Positions 1 through 8,217 of a DNA stretch of 64,000 nucleotides are shown here, piece by piece. The position numbers and the translations under genes were made by a program. Numbering within the stretch: position 1 is the first letter of the stretch; every line of letters begins with the position of its first letter. This DNA is from Tsukamurella sp. M9C (GTDB lineage: Bacteria; Actinomycetota; Actinomycetes; Mycobacteriales; Mycobacteriaceae), in NCBI RefSeq assembly GCF_020169415.1, contig NZ_JAIULG010000012.1:24305-88304 (forward strand). The letters are read 5' to 3'. The notes under the pieces were generated by a model, which saw only the letters and a list, made by a program, of their open reading frames with translations, had not been told where the DNA came from and did no database searches.

Positions 1-913
1 CCGGCACGATCCGGCTGAGGTACGCCTCGTCGAGCTGGGCTGCGCGCGAACCGTATCCGATGATGTACTCGTCGAAGCCGGGGAGGAGCAGGGGGCGCGC
101 GAGTGCTTCGTCGACCTCTGCGTCCGTCAGGTCGACGGTGCCGGGCGCGACCAGGTACCGCGTGCCCGCGAGCGTCACCTGTTCGACGGCGCCGTCCGCG
201 GCCGCGATGCCCTCGTCGACGGCGCCCATGGGGAGATAGGCCCACTTCCCGATGTCCTGCCGGGTCACGGGGCCACGGCCGGCGACGAACCGGGAGACCG
301 CCTCGCCGAGAGCATGTTCCGGATCCCGGCGCTCCGTCACCCAGTCGTCGGCCAGGGCGAAGACGTCGACCTTCGGCGCGGGATCGGCGAAGACGATCGC
401 CATGAGCTCGGTGAGGTCCCTCAGGATGTGGCCGGTCTGCGAGTTGTCCAGCGGCAGGCCCGCATCCGCGCACGCGGCGACCAGCTCGGGCCGGGTGCGG
501 GAGGCGCCGTCGGCGAGCTCCGCCCGGATGATCCGCTCGGCGTCCGCCATCATCGTCTCCGTGATCCCCAATTGGGGGCGGCGCTTCGCGGCCTCCGCGC
601 GCGAGCGGACCGTGAGCGCGGCGCTGAGCCAGTGCAGGTCCTCCGGCGCGGTGATCTGCAGGGTGCCGCGCGCGGGACGGTTCCGGGTGATCCGCCCCGC
701 GGCGAGGTCGCCCAGCACCGTCGCGTCGTCGGGGTGCTCGGACGCGCGCAGCGAGAGCGCGAACCGCGCCGCGGCACCGTCCTGCGCCTGAATCGCGAGC
801 ATGCCGCGCGCCGCGTCCGGGGCGGTGCGCCAGTCCCGCACGCCGGGCACGAGCCCCTGGGCGCGGAGGCGGAGCGCACGGATGCGGCGGATCTCGGGAT
901 CGACGGCGGCCAT
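1..913 (-). CDS. Winged-helix HTH_42 protein, AlkZ-like DNA glycosylase candidate (C-terminus off the window)
   Basis: The reading frame opens at an ATG at 913 and runs off the left edge, so only about 304 N-terminal residues are visible. The N-terminus (RRIRALRLRAQGL, then GMLAIQAQD) is typical of the HTH_42 superfamily, which includes the interstrand-crosslink glycosylases YcaQ and AlkZ. Residues 42-44 read Q-A-Q, which fits the catalytic QxQ motif described for AlkZ; YcaQ has QxD. The start is supported by a CAGGAT hexamer 7 nt upstream (rc of 921-926) and by the absence of a ribosome binding site, as for a leaderless transcript. It is divergent from the nitronate monooxygenase gene, 35 nt away. 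Family assignment is firm; glycosylase activity is an inference. Confidence 0.75.
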   Translation of the reverse strand, partial: MAAVDPEIRRIRALRLRAQGLVPGVRDWRTAPDAARGMLAIQAQDGAAARFALSLRASEHPDDATVLGDLAAGRITRNRPARGTLQITAPEDLHWLSAALTVRSRAEAAKRRPQLGITETMMADAERIIRAELADGASRTRPELVAACADAGLPLDNSQTGHILRDLTELMAIVFADPAPKVDVFALADDWVTERRDPEHALGEAVSRFVAGRGPVTRQDIGKWAYLPMGAVDEGIAAADGAVEQVTLAGTRYLVAPGTVDLTDAEVDEALARPLLLPGFDEYIIGYGSRAAQLDEAYLSRIVP

Positions 914-935
914 GGGCGGAATCCTGCCACGGGCG

Positions 936-941
936 TAATCT
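936..941 (+). promoter_or_regulatory. -10 hexamer TAATCT, leaderless type
   Basis: TAATCT ends 7 nt before the GTG at 949 and no Shine-Dalgarno is present, so the transcript probably starts at or next to the start codon. Confidence 0.5.
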
Positions 942-948
942 CGTCGGT

Positions 949-1917
949 GTGTGGAACACCTGGCTGACGCGCACTCTGGACATCGACCTGCCGATCCTCG
1001 GCGCCCCGATGGGTGGCCGCGCCGGGGGTGAGCTCGCGGGACAGGTGACGGCCGCCGGCGGGCTGGGCATGATCGGCGCCGCCCGCTACGCCACGCCCGA
1101 GTGGATCGAAGAGCAGTTGCGGGTCATCCGGGCCGCCGCCGGCGCGGATGCGCCGCTCGCCTTCGGCCTGCAGACCTGGTCGCTCGCCGAGAGCCCGGAA
1201 CTGCTCGACTCGGTGCTCGCTGCGCGGCCGAAGCTGGTGTCGCTGTCGTTCGGCGATCCCGCCCCGTTCGTGCAGCGGGTCAAGGACGCCGGGGCCGTGG
1301 TGATCTCGCAGATCAACTCCATCGAGGACCTGCGCGAGGTCGAGGCCGCAGGGGTGGACGCCGTGGTCGCGCAGGGCGGCGAGGCGGGCGGACACACGGG
1401 CCGGATCGCGACGCTGCCGCTCCTGCAGGAGGTGCTGCGCGCGACGGAGCTGCCCGTGCTCGCGGCGGGCGGCATCGGCACCGGCGCCGGACTCGCGGCG
1501 GTTCTCGCCGCCGGTGCGCAGGGCGCGCTGATCGGCACCGCCCTGCTCGCGTCGCCGGAGACCGTCGGGCCCGACTACGCGATCCCGGCGCTGCTCAAGG
1601 CGCGGAGCGTCGACACCGTCTACACCGACGTCTTCGACAAGGCGCGCCACCAGCCCTGGCCCACACGATGGTTCGGGCGCGCGCTCACCAATGACTTCAC
1701 CGACCGCTGGCACGACGGCGACGGTGCCGAGGCGTCTTCCGGCACGGAGGAGGCGGTGAGCGCCGCCTATGACGGTGGCCTGCCCGAGGTCGGCGTCGTC
1801 TATGCGGGGCAGGCCGCGGGGCTCGTCGATGAGGCCCGCCCCGCCCGCGAGGTGGTCACCTCCATCGCCGCCGACGCCGAGGCCCGGCTGCGGGCGGCCG
1901 CCGGCCTGCTCGGCTGA
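949..1917 (+). CDS. Nitronate monooxygenase (2-nitropropane dioxygenase family)
   Basis: The 322-residue protein is an FMN-dependent TIM-barrel enzyme that oxidises alkyl nitronates to carbonyl compounds and nitrite. The family signatures are visible: PILGAPMGG near the N-terminus, the segment VVAQGGEAGGHTGR around residue 140 and the phosphate-binding stretch AAGGIGTGAG near residue 170. Length is normal for the class. The GTG at 949 is chosen because it gives the family N-terminus and follows a TAATCT hexamer by 7 nt. The gene stands alone between divergent and convergent neighbours, so its physiological substrate is not indicated. Confidence 0.88.
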   Translation: MWNTWLTRTLDIDLPILGAPMGGRAGGELAGQVTAAGGLGMIGAARYATPEWIEEQLRVIRAAAGADAPLAFGLQTWSLAESPELLDSVLAARPKLVSLSFGDPAPFVQRVKDAGAVVISQINSIEDLREVEAAGVDAVVAQGGEAGGHTGRIATLPLLQEVLRATELPVLAAGGIGTGAGLAAVLAAGAQGALIGTALLASPETVGPDYAIPALLKARSVDTVYTDVFDKARHQPWPTRWFGRALTNDFTDRWHDGDGAEASSGTEEAVSAAYDGGLPEVGVVYAGQAAGLVDEARPAREVVTSIAADAEARLRAAAGLLG

Positions 1918-1934
1918 CTTCGGCCCTCGGCCGG

Positions 1935-2318
1935 TCAGAAGGCCGTCCCGAGCACCAGTGCGAGACCGGCGACGATCGCCATCGACACGGCCGCCCGTTT
2001 CGCCCACGCCAGGAATCCCGGGCCCGCGCCTCGGTGCGCGCAGACCGAGGCGCCGATGAGGCAGATCAGGCAGGCCGCCGGCACGCCGAACCCGAGCAGG
2101 ATCGCGGCGCCCTCTATGGTGAGCGGATCGCCGGACGGGTTCGCGTACAGGCTGGAGAGCATCAGCACGTAGCCGGCCGCCCACACGAAGGGCATCTCGA
2201 TCAGGATCACGGCCAGCCAGGCGACGATGATCGCCGCCGTGCTGTGCGAGCCGTCCGGTCCGGACACGCCCTGCTCGGCGCGAGGCTGTTCGTCCTGACG
2301 GGGTGCGAGGTGCGCCAT
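1935..2318 (-). CDS. Small integral membrane protein, family unknown
   Basis: The 127-residue product starts MAHLAPRQ, has a polar N-terminus of about 30 residues, then hydrophobic stretches (AAIIVAWLAVILIEMPFVWA, then AAILLGFGVPAACLICLIGA, then a C-terminal VSMAIVAGLALVLG) that suggest three or four membrane helices. I do not recognise a named family. The frame stays open upstream to 2771, but the ATG at 2318 is the sensible start. Its 5' leader resembles that of the membrane protein gene at 3550-3942: a shared 14-nt block lies 37-38 nt upstream of each ATG. This suggests the two are paralogues or share regulation. Confidence 0.65.
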   Translation of the reverse strand: MAHLAPRQDEQPRAEQGVSGPDGSHSTAAIIVAWLAVILIEMPFVWAAGYVLMLSSLYANPSGDPLTIEGAAILLGFGVPAACLICLIGASVCAHRGAGPGFLAWAKRAAVSMAIVAGLALVLGTAF

Positions 2319-2355
2319 TGACCCAGTGTCGCCCCGTGCCGCGTCGATGGCATCG

Positions 2356-2369
2356 GTGGAACTACTCAG
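2356..2369 (-). promoter_or_regulatory. Duplicated upstream element, copy 1 (CTGAGTAGTTCCAC)
   Basis: Read on the minus strand, this 14-nt block lies 37 nt before the ATG at 2318 and is identical to 3981-3994. Scattered downstream identities (GAT, CC, GCGGCA, CGA) extend the similarity over about 40 nt. It could be a promoter region, an operator or a leader RNA element. Confidence 0.45.
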
Positions 2370-2526
2370 ATCCGACGGCGTCCGCCGGTGCGCACGTCGC
2401 GCGGATCCCGTTCCGGACGTGGGATCCGGGCCCGGTGTCGGTGGTGGCGGGTAGTTTCGTCTGCGTGAATGTCGACGCCGCCATCGCAGCCAGGACCGCT
2501 TCGCCCGCCGGAAGGGTGATCGGCTG

Positions 2527-3180
2527 ATGGCGGGCCTCGTCGCACCGAAGATCTCGCCGCTGCGGCTCGGCGACCTCGTGGACGGGAACAGCGATGAGCT
2601 GATGCCGGGCGACACGGAGGACCGTCGCCGTTTCGCCGGACCCACCGTGAAGGGACGCGATCTCAGCGGAATCACCTTCAGCGAGTGCGAGCTGGCGGGC
2701 TGGGAGGTCCGGGACGCGGTCTTCACCGAATCGGCGTTCCTCGAGACGCGGATCACCGCGCTGTTCGCCACGGGTTTCCGGGCGTCGCGCTCGACCTTCC
2801 GTCAGGTCGAGGTCGATGATGCCCGGATCGGCGCCGTGGAGCTCATGGACTCCAAGCTGCGTTCCGTGGTCTTCACCGACGTCCGGCTAGGCTTCGTGAA
2901 CCTGCGCGGCGCCGGGCTCACCGACGTGATCTTCCGGGGCTGCATGCTCGACGGCATCGACGCCGGCGACGCGACCCTGAACCGGGTGTCCTTCGAGGAC
3001 TGCACCGCCGGCGAGATCGACGTGACGCGGGCGAAGCTGCAGCACGTCGACCTGCGCGGCCTGCAGGTCGAGCGGATCCGCGGGCTCGAGGGCATCGCGG
3101 GCGCCACCATGTCGCACCTGCAGGCGGTCGGCCTGGCGGAGGTCTTCGCCGCCCATCTGGGCATCACCATCACGGACTGA
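2527..3180 (+). CDS. Pentapeptide-repeat protein
   Basis: The 217-residue protein is built of A(D/N)LxX-type pentapeptide repeats across most of its length: GRDLSGITFSECELAGWEV at about residues 43-61, later SKLRSVVFTDVRLGFVNLRGAGLTDVIF, and ending with KLQHVDLRGLQVERI. Such proteins fold as a right-handed quadrilateral beta-helix, and some (MfpA, Qnr) mimic DNA and bind gyrase. Nothing here proves a gyrase role. A GGAAGG run about 10 nt before the ATG at 2527 is a plausible ribosome site. The last 11 nt overlap the convergent gene at 3170. Confidence 0.85.
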   Translation: MAGLVAPKISPLRLGDLVDGNSDELMPGDTEDRRRFAGPTVKGRDLSGITFSECELAGWEVRDAVFTESAFLETRITALFATGFRASRSTFRQVEVDDARIGAVELMDSKLRSVVFTDVRLGFVNLRGAGLTDVIFRGCMLDGIDAGDATLNRVSFEDCTAGEIDVTRAKLQHVDLRGLQVERIRGLEGIAGATMSHLQAVGLAEVFAAHLGITITD

Positions 3181-3553
3181 CGACCTCCCGGACGGGCGAG
3201 GCGAGCGCCACCCCGATGATGATGCTCACGACCACGACGGCGAATCCGAGGAACGGCCACAGGAGTGTGCTGCGGCGCCGGGCGAGCGCCGCGCCGTACC
3301 CGACACTCGCGGTGGCAGCACCGAGCGCCGAACCGATCCACAACGTGATCATCGCCGCCACGGCATGCCCCTCGGAACTGCAGTCCTCGTAGGCGCAGGG
3401 GTCGGACGCCATGGCGAATCCCAGCGGCAGGAACAACGCTGTGAGCGCGGTGAACGCCAGGAAGGCGACGAGCAGGAGTCCACCGCAGACCGCGTCGACG
3501 AGGCGGGCCCGGGAGTTCGGGGCGGCGGGGGCGGCGCGTTCCGGCGCGGTCAT
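3170..3553 (-). CDS. Small membrane protein, second gene of a pair
   Basis: The 127-residue product has four hydrophobic segments (GGLLLVAFLAFTALTALFLPLGF, then AAMITLWIGSALGAATASVGYG, then WPFLGFAVVVVSIIIGVAL) and two cysteines in the loop SDPCAYEDCSSEG. Its ATG at 3553 overlaps the stop of the upstream gene as ATGA, so the two are translationally coupled. The upstream partner has the same layout, including a cysteine pair (DGCPVDAPCAA) in the same loop, which points to a tandem duplication. Function is unknown. Confidence 0.65.
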   Translation of the reverse strand: MTAPERAAPAAPNSRARLVDAVCGGLLLVAFLAFTALTALFLPLGFAMASDPCAYEDCSSEGHAVAAMITLWIGSALGAATASVGYGAALARRRSTLLWPFLGFAVVVVSIIIGVALASPVREVVSP

Positions 3554-3942
3554 AGCGCGAACGCCGCATTCGCCATGCCGGCGGTGACGACGGTGCAGAG
3601 CACCACGAGGCCGATGCCGACGAGCGGCCAGTAGAACCAGTACCGCCCACGGCGGGCCTGCACGACGCTGCCGACGAAGGTGCCGACGATGATCGCTGCT
3701 ATGCCTCCCCACTGCAAGTAGATCGCCCGCCCGGCCGCCTCCGCCGCGGCGCACGGGGCGTCGACCGGGCAGCCGTCGGCCGCCATCGCGTAGAACCCGG
3801 CGAACATCGCCGCGATGTACGCGATGCCCAGCAGAAGGATCCACAGCACGGCGCCTGCGGCGACGTCCGCCGCCGCGGACCGCTGCGTCCGCGGAGCGGG
3901 CTCAGTCGTGATCAGGGTGGGGAGGGCAATCGGATCGCTCAT
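3550..3942 (-). CDS. Small membrane protein, first gene of a pair
   Basis: The 130-residue product, starting MSDPIALP, has an N-terminal polar tail and about four membrane segments (AGAVLWILLLGIAYIAAMFAG, a cysteine-bearing loop, IYLQWGGIAAIIVGTFVG, then WPLVGIGLVVLCTVVTAGMA). An in-frame ATG also exists at 3954, but 3942 gives the better spacing to the conserved upstream element. It overlaps the next gene by 4 nt. I do not recognise a family; the pair resembles the protein at 1935-2318 in size and layout. Confidence 0.65.
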   Translation of the reverse strand: MSDPIALPTLITTEPAPRTQRSAAADVAAGAVLWILLLGIAYIAAMFAGFYAMAADGCPVDAPCAAAEAAGRAIYLQWGGIAAIIVGTFVGSVVQARRGRYWFYWPLVGIGLVVLCTVVTAGMANAAFAL

Positions 3943-3980
3943 GGGAATGAGCATCGCGCGATGCCGCCCGCACGGAATCC

Positions 3981-3994
3981 GTGGAACTACTCAG
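3981..3994 (-). promoter_or_regulatory. Duplicated upstream element, copy 2 (CTGAGTAGTTCCAC)
   Basis: Identical on the minus strand to 2356-2369 and placed 38 nt before the ATG at 3942. The conserved distance supports a shared regulatory role for the two membrane-protein genes. Confidence 0.45.
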
Positions 3995-4048
3995 GTCCCG
4001 TCCGTGATCTCCCTGATTCTCTCCGCGAGGGGACCCGGGCGGGGGCGG

Positions 4049-4054
4049 TAGGTT
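4049..4054 (+). promoter_or_regulatory. -10 hexamer TAGGTT, leaderless type
   Basis: TAGGTT ends exactly 6 nt before the GTG at 4061, and no ribosome binding site is visible. Confidence 0.5.
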
Positions 4055-4060
4055 CGAGGG

Positions 4061-6097
4061 GTGACCGTCGATGCCGTTCTCGCCCCCAGCACCCTGCCCT
4101 TCGCCCTGCCGGACTTCGCCGCGTTCGCGGACGCGGATTACGAGGCCGCGTTCGCCGAGGGCTTCGCCCGGCACCGTCGGGACATCGCGGCGATCGCCGA
4201 GAATCCCGAGCCCGCCACGTTCGCGAACACCGTCGAGGCGATGGAGCGCGCGGGGCAGGACCTGGGTCGCGTCGCCGCGGTGTTCTTCTCGCTGACGTCC
4301 ACCGACCGCACCGACGCGCTGGAGGCGGCACAGGCAGCGATCTCCCCACGGTGGTCGGCGCACTTCGACGCGATCCTCATGGACGCCGCGCTGTTCGCCC
4401 GCATCGCCGAGCTCCACACTCGGCGAGCGGCTCTCGGCCTCGACGCCGAGCAGCAGCGCCTCCTGGAGCGCTACCACCTGCGATTCACCCGCGCCGGCGC
4501 AGGACTGGACGCCGCGGCGCAGGACCGCCTGAAGGAGATCAACACCGAGCTCGCCGAGCTCACGACCGAGTTCTCCCGCCGCACCCTCGCCGAGACCAAT
4601 GCGTCCGCGGTGCCCTTCGCGACGGAGGCCGAGCTCGACGGGCTGGAGGCCGACACCGTCGCCGCCGCCCGAACCGCGGCCGAGGACGCGGGGCGCGGGG
4701 GATACCTTCTGGCGCTGGGCTACCCGCTGAACCAGCCCAACGTCGCCCGGCTGACGAACCGCGAGTCGAGGCGGAAGGTCTACGAGGCGTCGTCCGGGCG
4801 GAACACGCGTGGCGGCGAGAATGACACCCGCGAGCTGATCGCCCGCGTCGCCGGCCTGCGCGCCGAGCGGGCCGCGCTGTTCGGCTACCCGCATCACGCG
4901 GCCTACCAGATCGCCGACCAGACGGCAGGCACCGCGGAGGCCGCCCTCGGGATGCTGCGGGACCTCGCAGTCCCGGCAGCGCGGAACGCCGCCGCCGAGC
5001 GCGCCGAGCTGGAGGAACTGGCCGGCCATCCGATCGAGGCCTGGGACTGGCCCTTCTACGCCCGCCTCGCCGAGCAACGTGCGCAGGCCGGGGACGGCCC
5101 CGACGACGGGCCCCGGCTCAGCGACTTCCTGGCGCTGGACGCGGTGATCGAGAAGGGCGCGTTCGAGGCCGCCTCCCGGATGTACGGGCTCGTCTTCACC
5201 GAGCGCACAGACCTCGCCCTGCACCATCCGGACGCGCGGGCGTGGCAGGTTTCGGGGCCCGACGGTGCGCCGCTCGGCCTGTTCATCGGGGACTACTTCG
5301 CGCGGCCGAGCAAGCGCGGCGGGGCGTGGATGACGAGTTTCGTCGACCAGTCCGGTCTGCTGGACGCGCAGCCCGTGATCATCAACGTGTGCAACTTCGT
5401 TCGCCCGCCCGCGGGTCGTCCCGCGCTGCTCAGCCGGGACGAGGTGACCACCGTCTTCCACGAGTTCGGGCATGCTCTGCACGGGCTGCTCTCGGACGTG
5501 ACCTACCCGTACTTCTCGGGCACGAGCGTCCCGCGCGACTTCGTGGAGTTCCCGTCCCAGTTCAACGAGATGTTCGCCGCCTGGCCGACGATCCTCGACG
5601 GCTACGCCCGGCACCACGAGACGGGCGAGGCACTACCCGAAGGACTGCGACGCTCGGTCCTCGAGCCCGGCACTCGCGGTGAGGGTTTCGGCACCGTCGA
5701 GTACTTGGCGGCGGCGGTGATCGACCTGGCCTGGCACACGATCGAGCCGGGCACCGTCGTCGCCGACGTCGAGGCCTTCGAGGCGGCTGCCCTCGCCGAC
5801 GCCGGGCTCGATGTGGCAGGCGTGCCGCCGCGCTACCGCGGGCCGTTCTTCAACCACATCTTCTCGGGCGGGTACAGCGCCGGGTACTACAGCTACATCT
5901 GGTCGGAGGTGCTCGACGCCGACGCCTCGGCCTGGTTCACCGCGCACGACGGCCCGACGCGGGAGAACGGCGAGAAGCTCCGAGCGGCTGTGCTATCCCG
6001 CGGCGGGAGTGTCGATGCGTCGCAGGCCTACCGTGACTTCAGGGGTGCCGACCCCGACTTCGCTCCGCTCTTGGAGCGCCGCGGCCTGACTGCCTGA
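4061..6097 (+). CDS. M3 family metallopeptidase (peptidyl-dipeptidase Dcp type)
   Basis: The 678-residue protein is a zinc oligopeptidase of the thimet/Dcp group, which cleaves short cytoplasmic peptides. The zinc motif HEFGHALH begins at residue 467, with the helical N-terminal half typical of the family before it and the downstream family segments DFVEFPSQFNEMFA and FNHIFSGGYSAGYYSYIWSEV after it. Length is normal for Dcp. There is no signal peptide, so it should be cytoplasmic. The GTG start is set by the TAGGTT hexamer 6 nt upstream. It is a single gene with no obvious operon partner. Confidence 0.93.
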   Translation: MTVDAVLAPSTLPFALPDFAAFADADYEAAFAEGFARHRRDIAAIAENPEPATFANTVEAMERAGQDLGRVAAVFFSLTSTDRTDALEAAQAAISPRWSAHFDAILMDAALFARIAELHTRRAALGLDAEQQRLLERYHLRFTRAGAGLDAAAQDRLKEINTELAELTTEFSRRTLAETNASAVPFATEAELDGLEADTVAAARTAAEDAGRGGYLLALGYPLNQPNVARLTNRESRRKVYEASSGRNTRGGENDTRELIARVAGLRAERAALFGYPHHAAYQIADQTAGTAEAALGMLRDLAVPAARNAAAERAELEELAGHPIEAWDWPFYARLAEQRAQAGDGPDDGPRLSDFLALDAVIEKGAFEAASRMYGLVFTERTDLALHHPDARAWQVSGPDGAPLGLFIGDYFARPSKRGGAWMTSFVDQSGLLDAQPVIINVCNFVRPPAGRPALLSRDEVTTVFHEFGHALHGLLSDVTYPYFSGTSVPRDFVEFPSQFNEMFAAWPTILDGYARHHETGEALPEGLRRSVLEPGTRGEGFGTVEYLAAAVIDLAWHTIEPGTVVADVEAFEAAALADAGLDVAGVPPRYRGPFFNHIFSGGYSAGYYSYIWSEVLDADASAWFTAHDGPTRENGEKLRAAVLSRGGSVDASQAYRDFRGADPDFAPLLERRGLTA

Positions 6098-6180
6098 CAG
6101 CTCGTCGAAACGCGGCTCGGCGCGGCCGCCTCCCGGCACCCGGCCAAGCGCTGACGCCGATCGTCGGCGGAGCGCCGCGT

Positions 6181-6231
6181 CGGAAGAAGTGTTCGAATCG
6201 TATGGCGCTGTCGCAAATATGCGCGTAGGAT
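6181..6231 (+). promoter_or_regulatory. DUF222 gene promoter: -10 TAGGAT with a weak LexA-box-like site
   Basis: TAGGAT (6226-6231) ends 6 nt before the ATG at 6238. Upstream, 6181-6196 reads as a half-conserved actinobacterial SOS box (consensus TCGAAC-N4-GTTCGA): the right half GTTCGA is perfect and the left half matches 3 of 6. The 8-mer ATGGCGCT occurs at 6202, 6230 and 6238, the last including the start codon. Confidence 0.35.
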
Positions 6232-6237
6232 GGCGCT

Positions 6238-8217
6238 ATGGCGCTTCCGTCAGCATTGCGAGATCTACCTGGTGAAGTCATTCCTCAGGGACTCGGTCGT
6301 GCTGCCGATGAGCGCGGAGTCGTGCAGGTTTTGTTCGAACAACGGCGGTCCGAGAACATCGCCTTCTGCCGCACCATGGCGAGTGTGTACGCGCTGCACC
6401 GGGTGATGTACGCGGACGGCGAGGCGGAGTACCTGGCGCGACCGGGTGACTACGCGGAGGCGGTGCAAGCCCGGCGTCGGCTCTCCGCTGCGGCAGAGGC
6501 TGTGGAGGCGCAGGTCTCCACGTTGCTGCGCATCGGATCGGCTGCGGCGTCACACGCGATCGAGACCGCCGTGGGCTTCGTCGAGCGCATCCCGAAGGTG
6601 TTCGCGCTCATCGGTGAGGGCGTCATCGCGCCGAAGGCCGGCGAGGTCGCGCTGACCCGCTCGCGGGTGCTCACCGGCGACCAGGTGGTCGTCTTCGACC
6701 GCCTCCTCGCGGACCGCCTCACCGAGCAGTACGAAGTGCTCTCGCTCCCCGCGCTGCGTGAAGCGGCGGATCTTCTGGTGGAGCAGATCGATCCGGACGG
6801 TGTGGAGCGGCGTCGCCGGGCGGCCGAACAGGACCGCCGGGTGACGTTCCGTCCGGAGGAGGACGGGATGGCCGCGGCGTTCGCGTTGCTGCCGGCGCAC
6901 GACGTGCAGGAGCTGTCGACGCGGGTCGACCACATTGCCGGGACCGTGTGTGCCGAGGACCCGCGCACGCAGCCCCAGCGGTACGCGGACGGGCTGATGC
7001 AATTGACGCGGGGCTATTCCACTCTCGGGTGTCAGTGTGAGGCAACGGAATGCCGGTACCGCGAGGCGCGGTTCCAGGGCGAGCCCGATGCCGACGGCGT
7101 GATCACCCGGTTCATCACGATGATCAACGTGGTGGTGAACGAGCGGGACCTCGCTGAGCCGGCGGGGGACGCGGAGCGGTTGGCGGAGCCCGAACCAGTG
7201 GGCGAAGCGCCACCGGCGCCCGCGGGGCTCGGCTATCTGGTGGGCCACGGGCCCATCACTGGCGCGCACGCACGCGATCTCGCCGCTCGCGACGACGCGA
7301 AGCTCCGACCGTTCGGGCAGCGGATCTCCGATGTCGAGGCTGACGACGCCACGCCGGAGGTGGCCGGAGCGGCGCGGTGTTCGCCGGGGGCGCAGGAAAA
7401 GATGTCGCGCGGATCGAGGGACTTCGTGTTCGCATGCGCGTTAGCCGAGATCATCGCCCATCTGGAGGGGCACTCCGGGCCGGGCGAAGGGGTCGGCGGC
7501 ACAAGCCCCGACGACCCGGGCCCCGATGATTCAGGCCCTGATGATTCCGGTCCCGGCGATGGTGATCCGCCGCCCGGTGGCGGAGGTCTGCCCGGTGGCG
7601 GAGGTCTGCCCGGTGCACTGGTCACAGCGCGCGGTAGCTCTGGATACCGGCCATCCGCGGATCTGAGGCGATATCTGCGGTTGGTGTTCCCGCGCTGCGT
7701 GTTCCCGTTCTGCAATCGCCCGGCGTCCAGGGCGCAGATCGATCATCGCCGCGAGTACGACCATCGCGCGCCCGAGCTGGGTGGTGGGACGACGGCTGAG
7801 CAGATTCAGCCGCTGTGCGTCGCCCACCATCAGGTGAAGACCGCCGGCGACTGGATCGACGCGCGCCTGCCGGACGGGCGGATCCTTTGGACGTCCCCGG
7901 ACGGCAGGCGCTACATCGTCGACCCCAACGGGATCGTGCTGCAGCTCTTTCCGGACCTCGCGCGGGTCCACTGGCTCGTGCCCGAGCCTTCCGTGGCTTC
8001 GGAATCCGGAGCATCGGCACCGGGTGGGCGCACCCGGCTGCAACGCGAGCACGCGCGGCGGGAGCGACTGCGGCGCCGCAACGTCGCGGCGCTGGAGGCG
8101 GAACGGGCTCTGGAGCACCGCCCACGCAGCGACGTGGAGGCTTCGATCGCCGTCGCGCTCGGCGCGCCGCGTCCGCGATTCCAGGCACCGTCGTTCGACG
8201 GTCCGCCGCCCTACTGA
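6238..8217 (+). CDS. DUF222 / HNH endonuclease-signature protein (13E12 family)
   Basis: The 659-residue protein has an N-terminal DUF222 helical domain (about residues 30-310), an acidic low-complexity linker near residues 420-460 (GPDDSGPDDSG, then two copies of PGGGGL) and a C-terminal HNH nuclease module: CNRPASRAQIDHRREYDH with the catalytic DH at about 502-503, then IQPLCVAHHQVKT. These proteins are abundant in Mycobacteriales, often as multicopy repeats, and some in M. tuberculosis are LexA-regulated. Its role is not established. It contains a rare TTA leucine codon at 7441-7443. The C-terminal stop overlaps the convergent HxlR gene by 7 nt. Confidence 0.88.
   Translation: MALPSALRDLPGEVIPQGLGRAADERGVVQVLFEQRRSENIAFCRTMASVYALHRVMYADGEAEYLARPGDYAEAVQARRRLSAAAEAVEAQVSTLLRIGSAAASHAIETAVGFVERIPKVFALIGEGVIAPKAGEVALTRSRVLTGDQVVVFDRLLADRLTEQYEVLSLPALREAADLLVEQIDPDGVERRRRAAEQDRRVTFRPEEDGMAAAFALLPAHDVQELSTRVDHIAGTVCAEDPRTQPQRYADGLMQLTRGYSTLGCQCEATECRYREARFQGEPDADGVITRFITMINVVVNERDLAEPAGDAERLAEPEPVGEAPPAPAGLGYLVGHGPITGAHARDLAARDDAKLRPFGQRISDVEADDATPEVAGAARCSPGAQEKMSRGSRDFVFACALAEIIAHLEGHSGPGEGVGGTSPDDPGPDDSGPDDSGPGDGDPPPGGGGLPGGGGLPGALVTARGSSGYRPSADLRRYLRLVFPRCVFPFCNRPASRAQIDHRREYDHRAPELGGGTTAEQIQPLCVAHHQVKTAGDWIDARLPDGRILWTSPDGRRYIVDPNGIVLQLFPDLARVHWLVPEPSVASESGASAPGGRTRLQREHARRERLRRRNVAALEAERALEHRPRSDVEASIAVALGAPRPRFQAPSFDGPPPY
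7519..7608 (+). repeat. Tandem repeats inside the DUF222 linker
   Basis: Two 15-nt near-identical units at 7519-7548 encode GPDDS repeats, and two perfect 18-nt copies of CCCGGTGGCGGAGGTCTG occupy 7573-7590 and 7591-7608. Both units are multiples of three, so copy-number change would keep the frame. Confidence 0.8.

Noticed and set aside
550..2184. Long minus-strand open frame of 544 codons
   Set aside because: It is an arginine/glycine-rich shadow of the nitronate monooxygenase gene and covers two real genes; high GC keeps antisense frames open.
2358..2382. GGAAC read as a plus-strand ECF sigma -35 box (also at 3983)
   Set aside because: No matching -10 at constant spacing in the two copies, whereas the distance to the minus-strand starts is constant.
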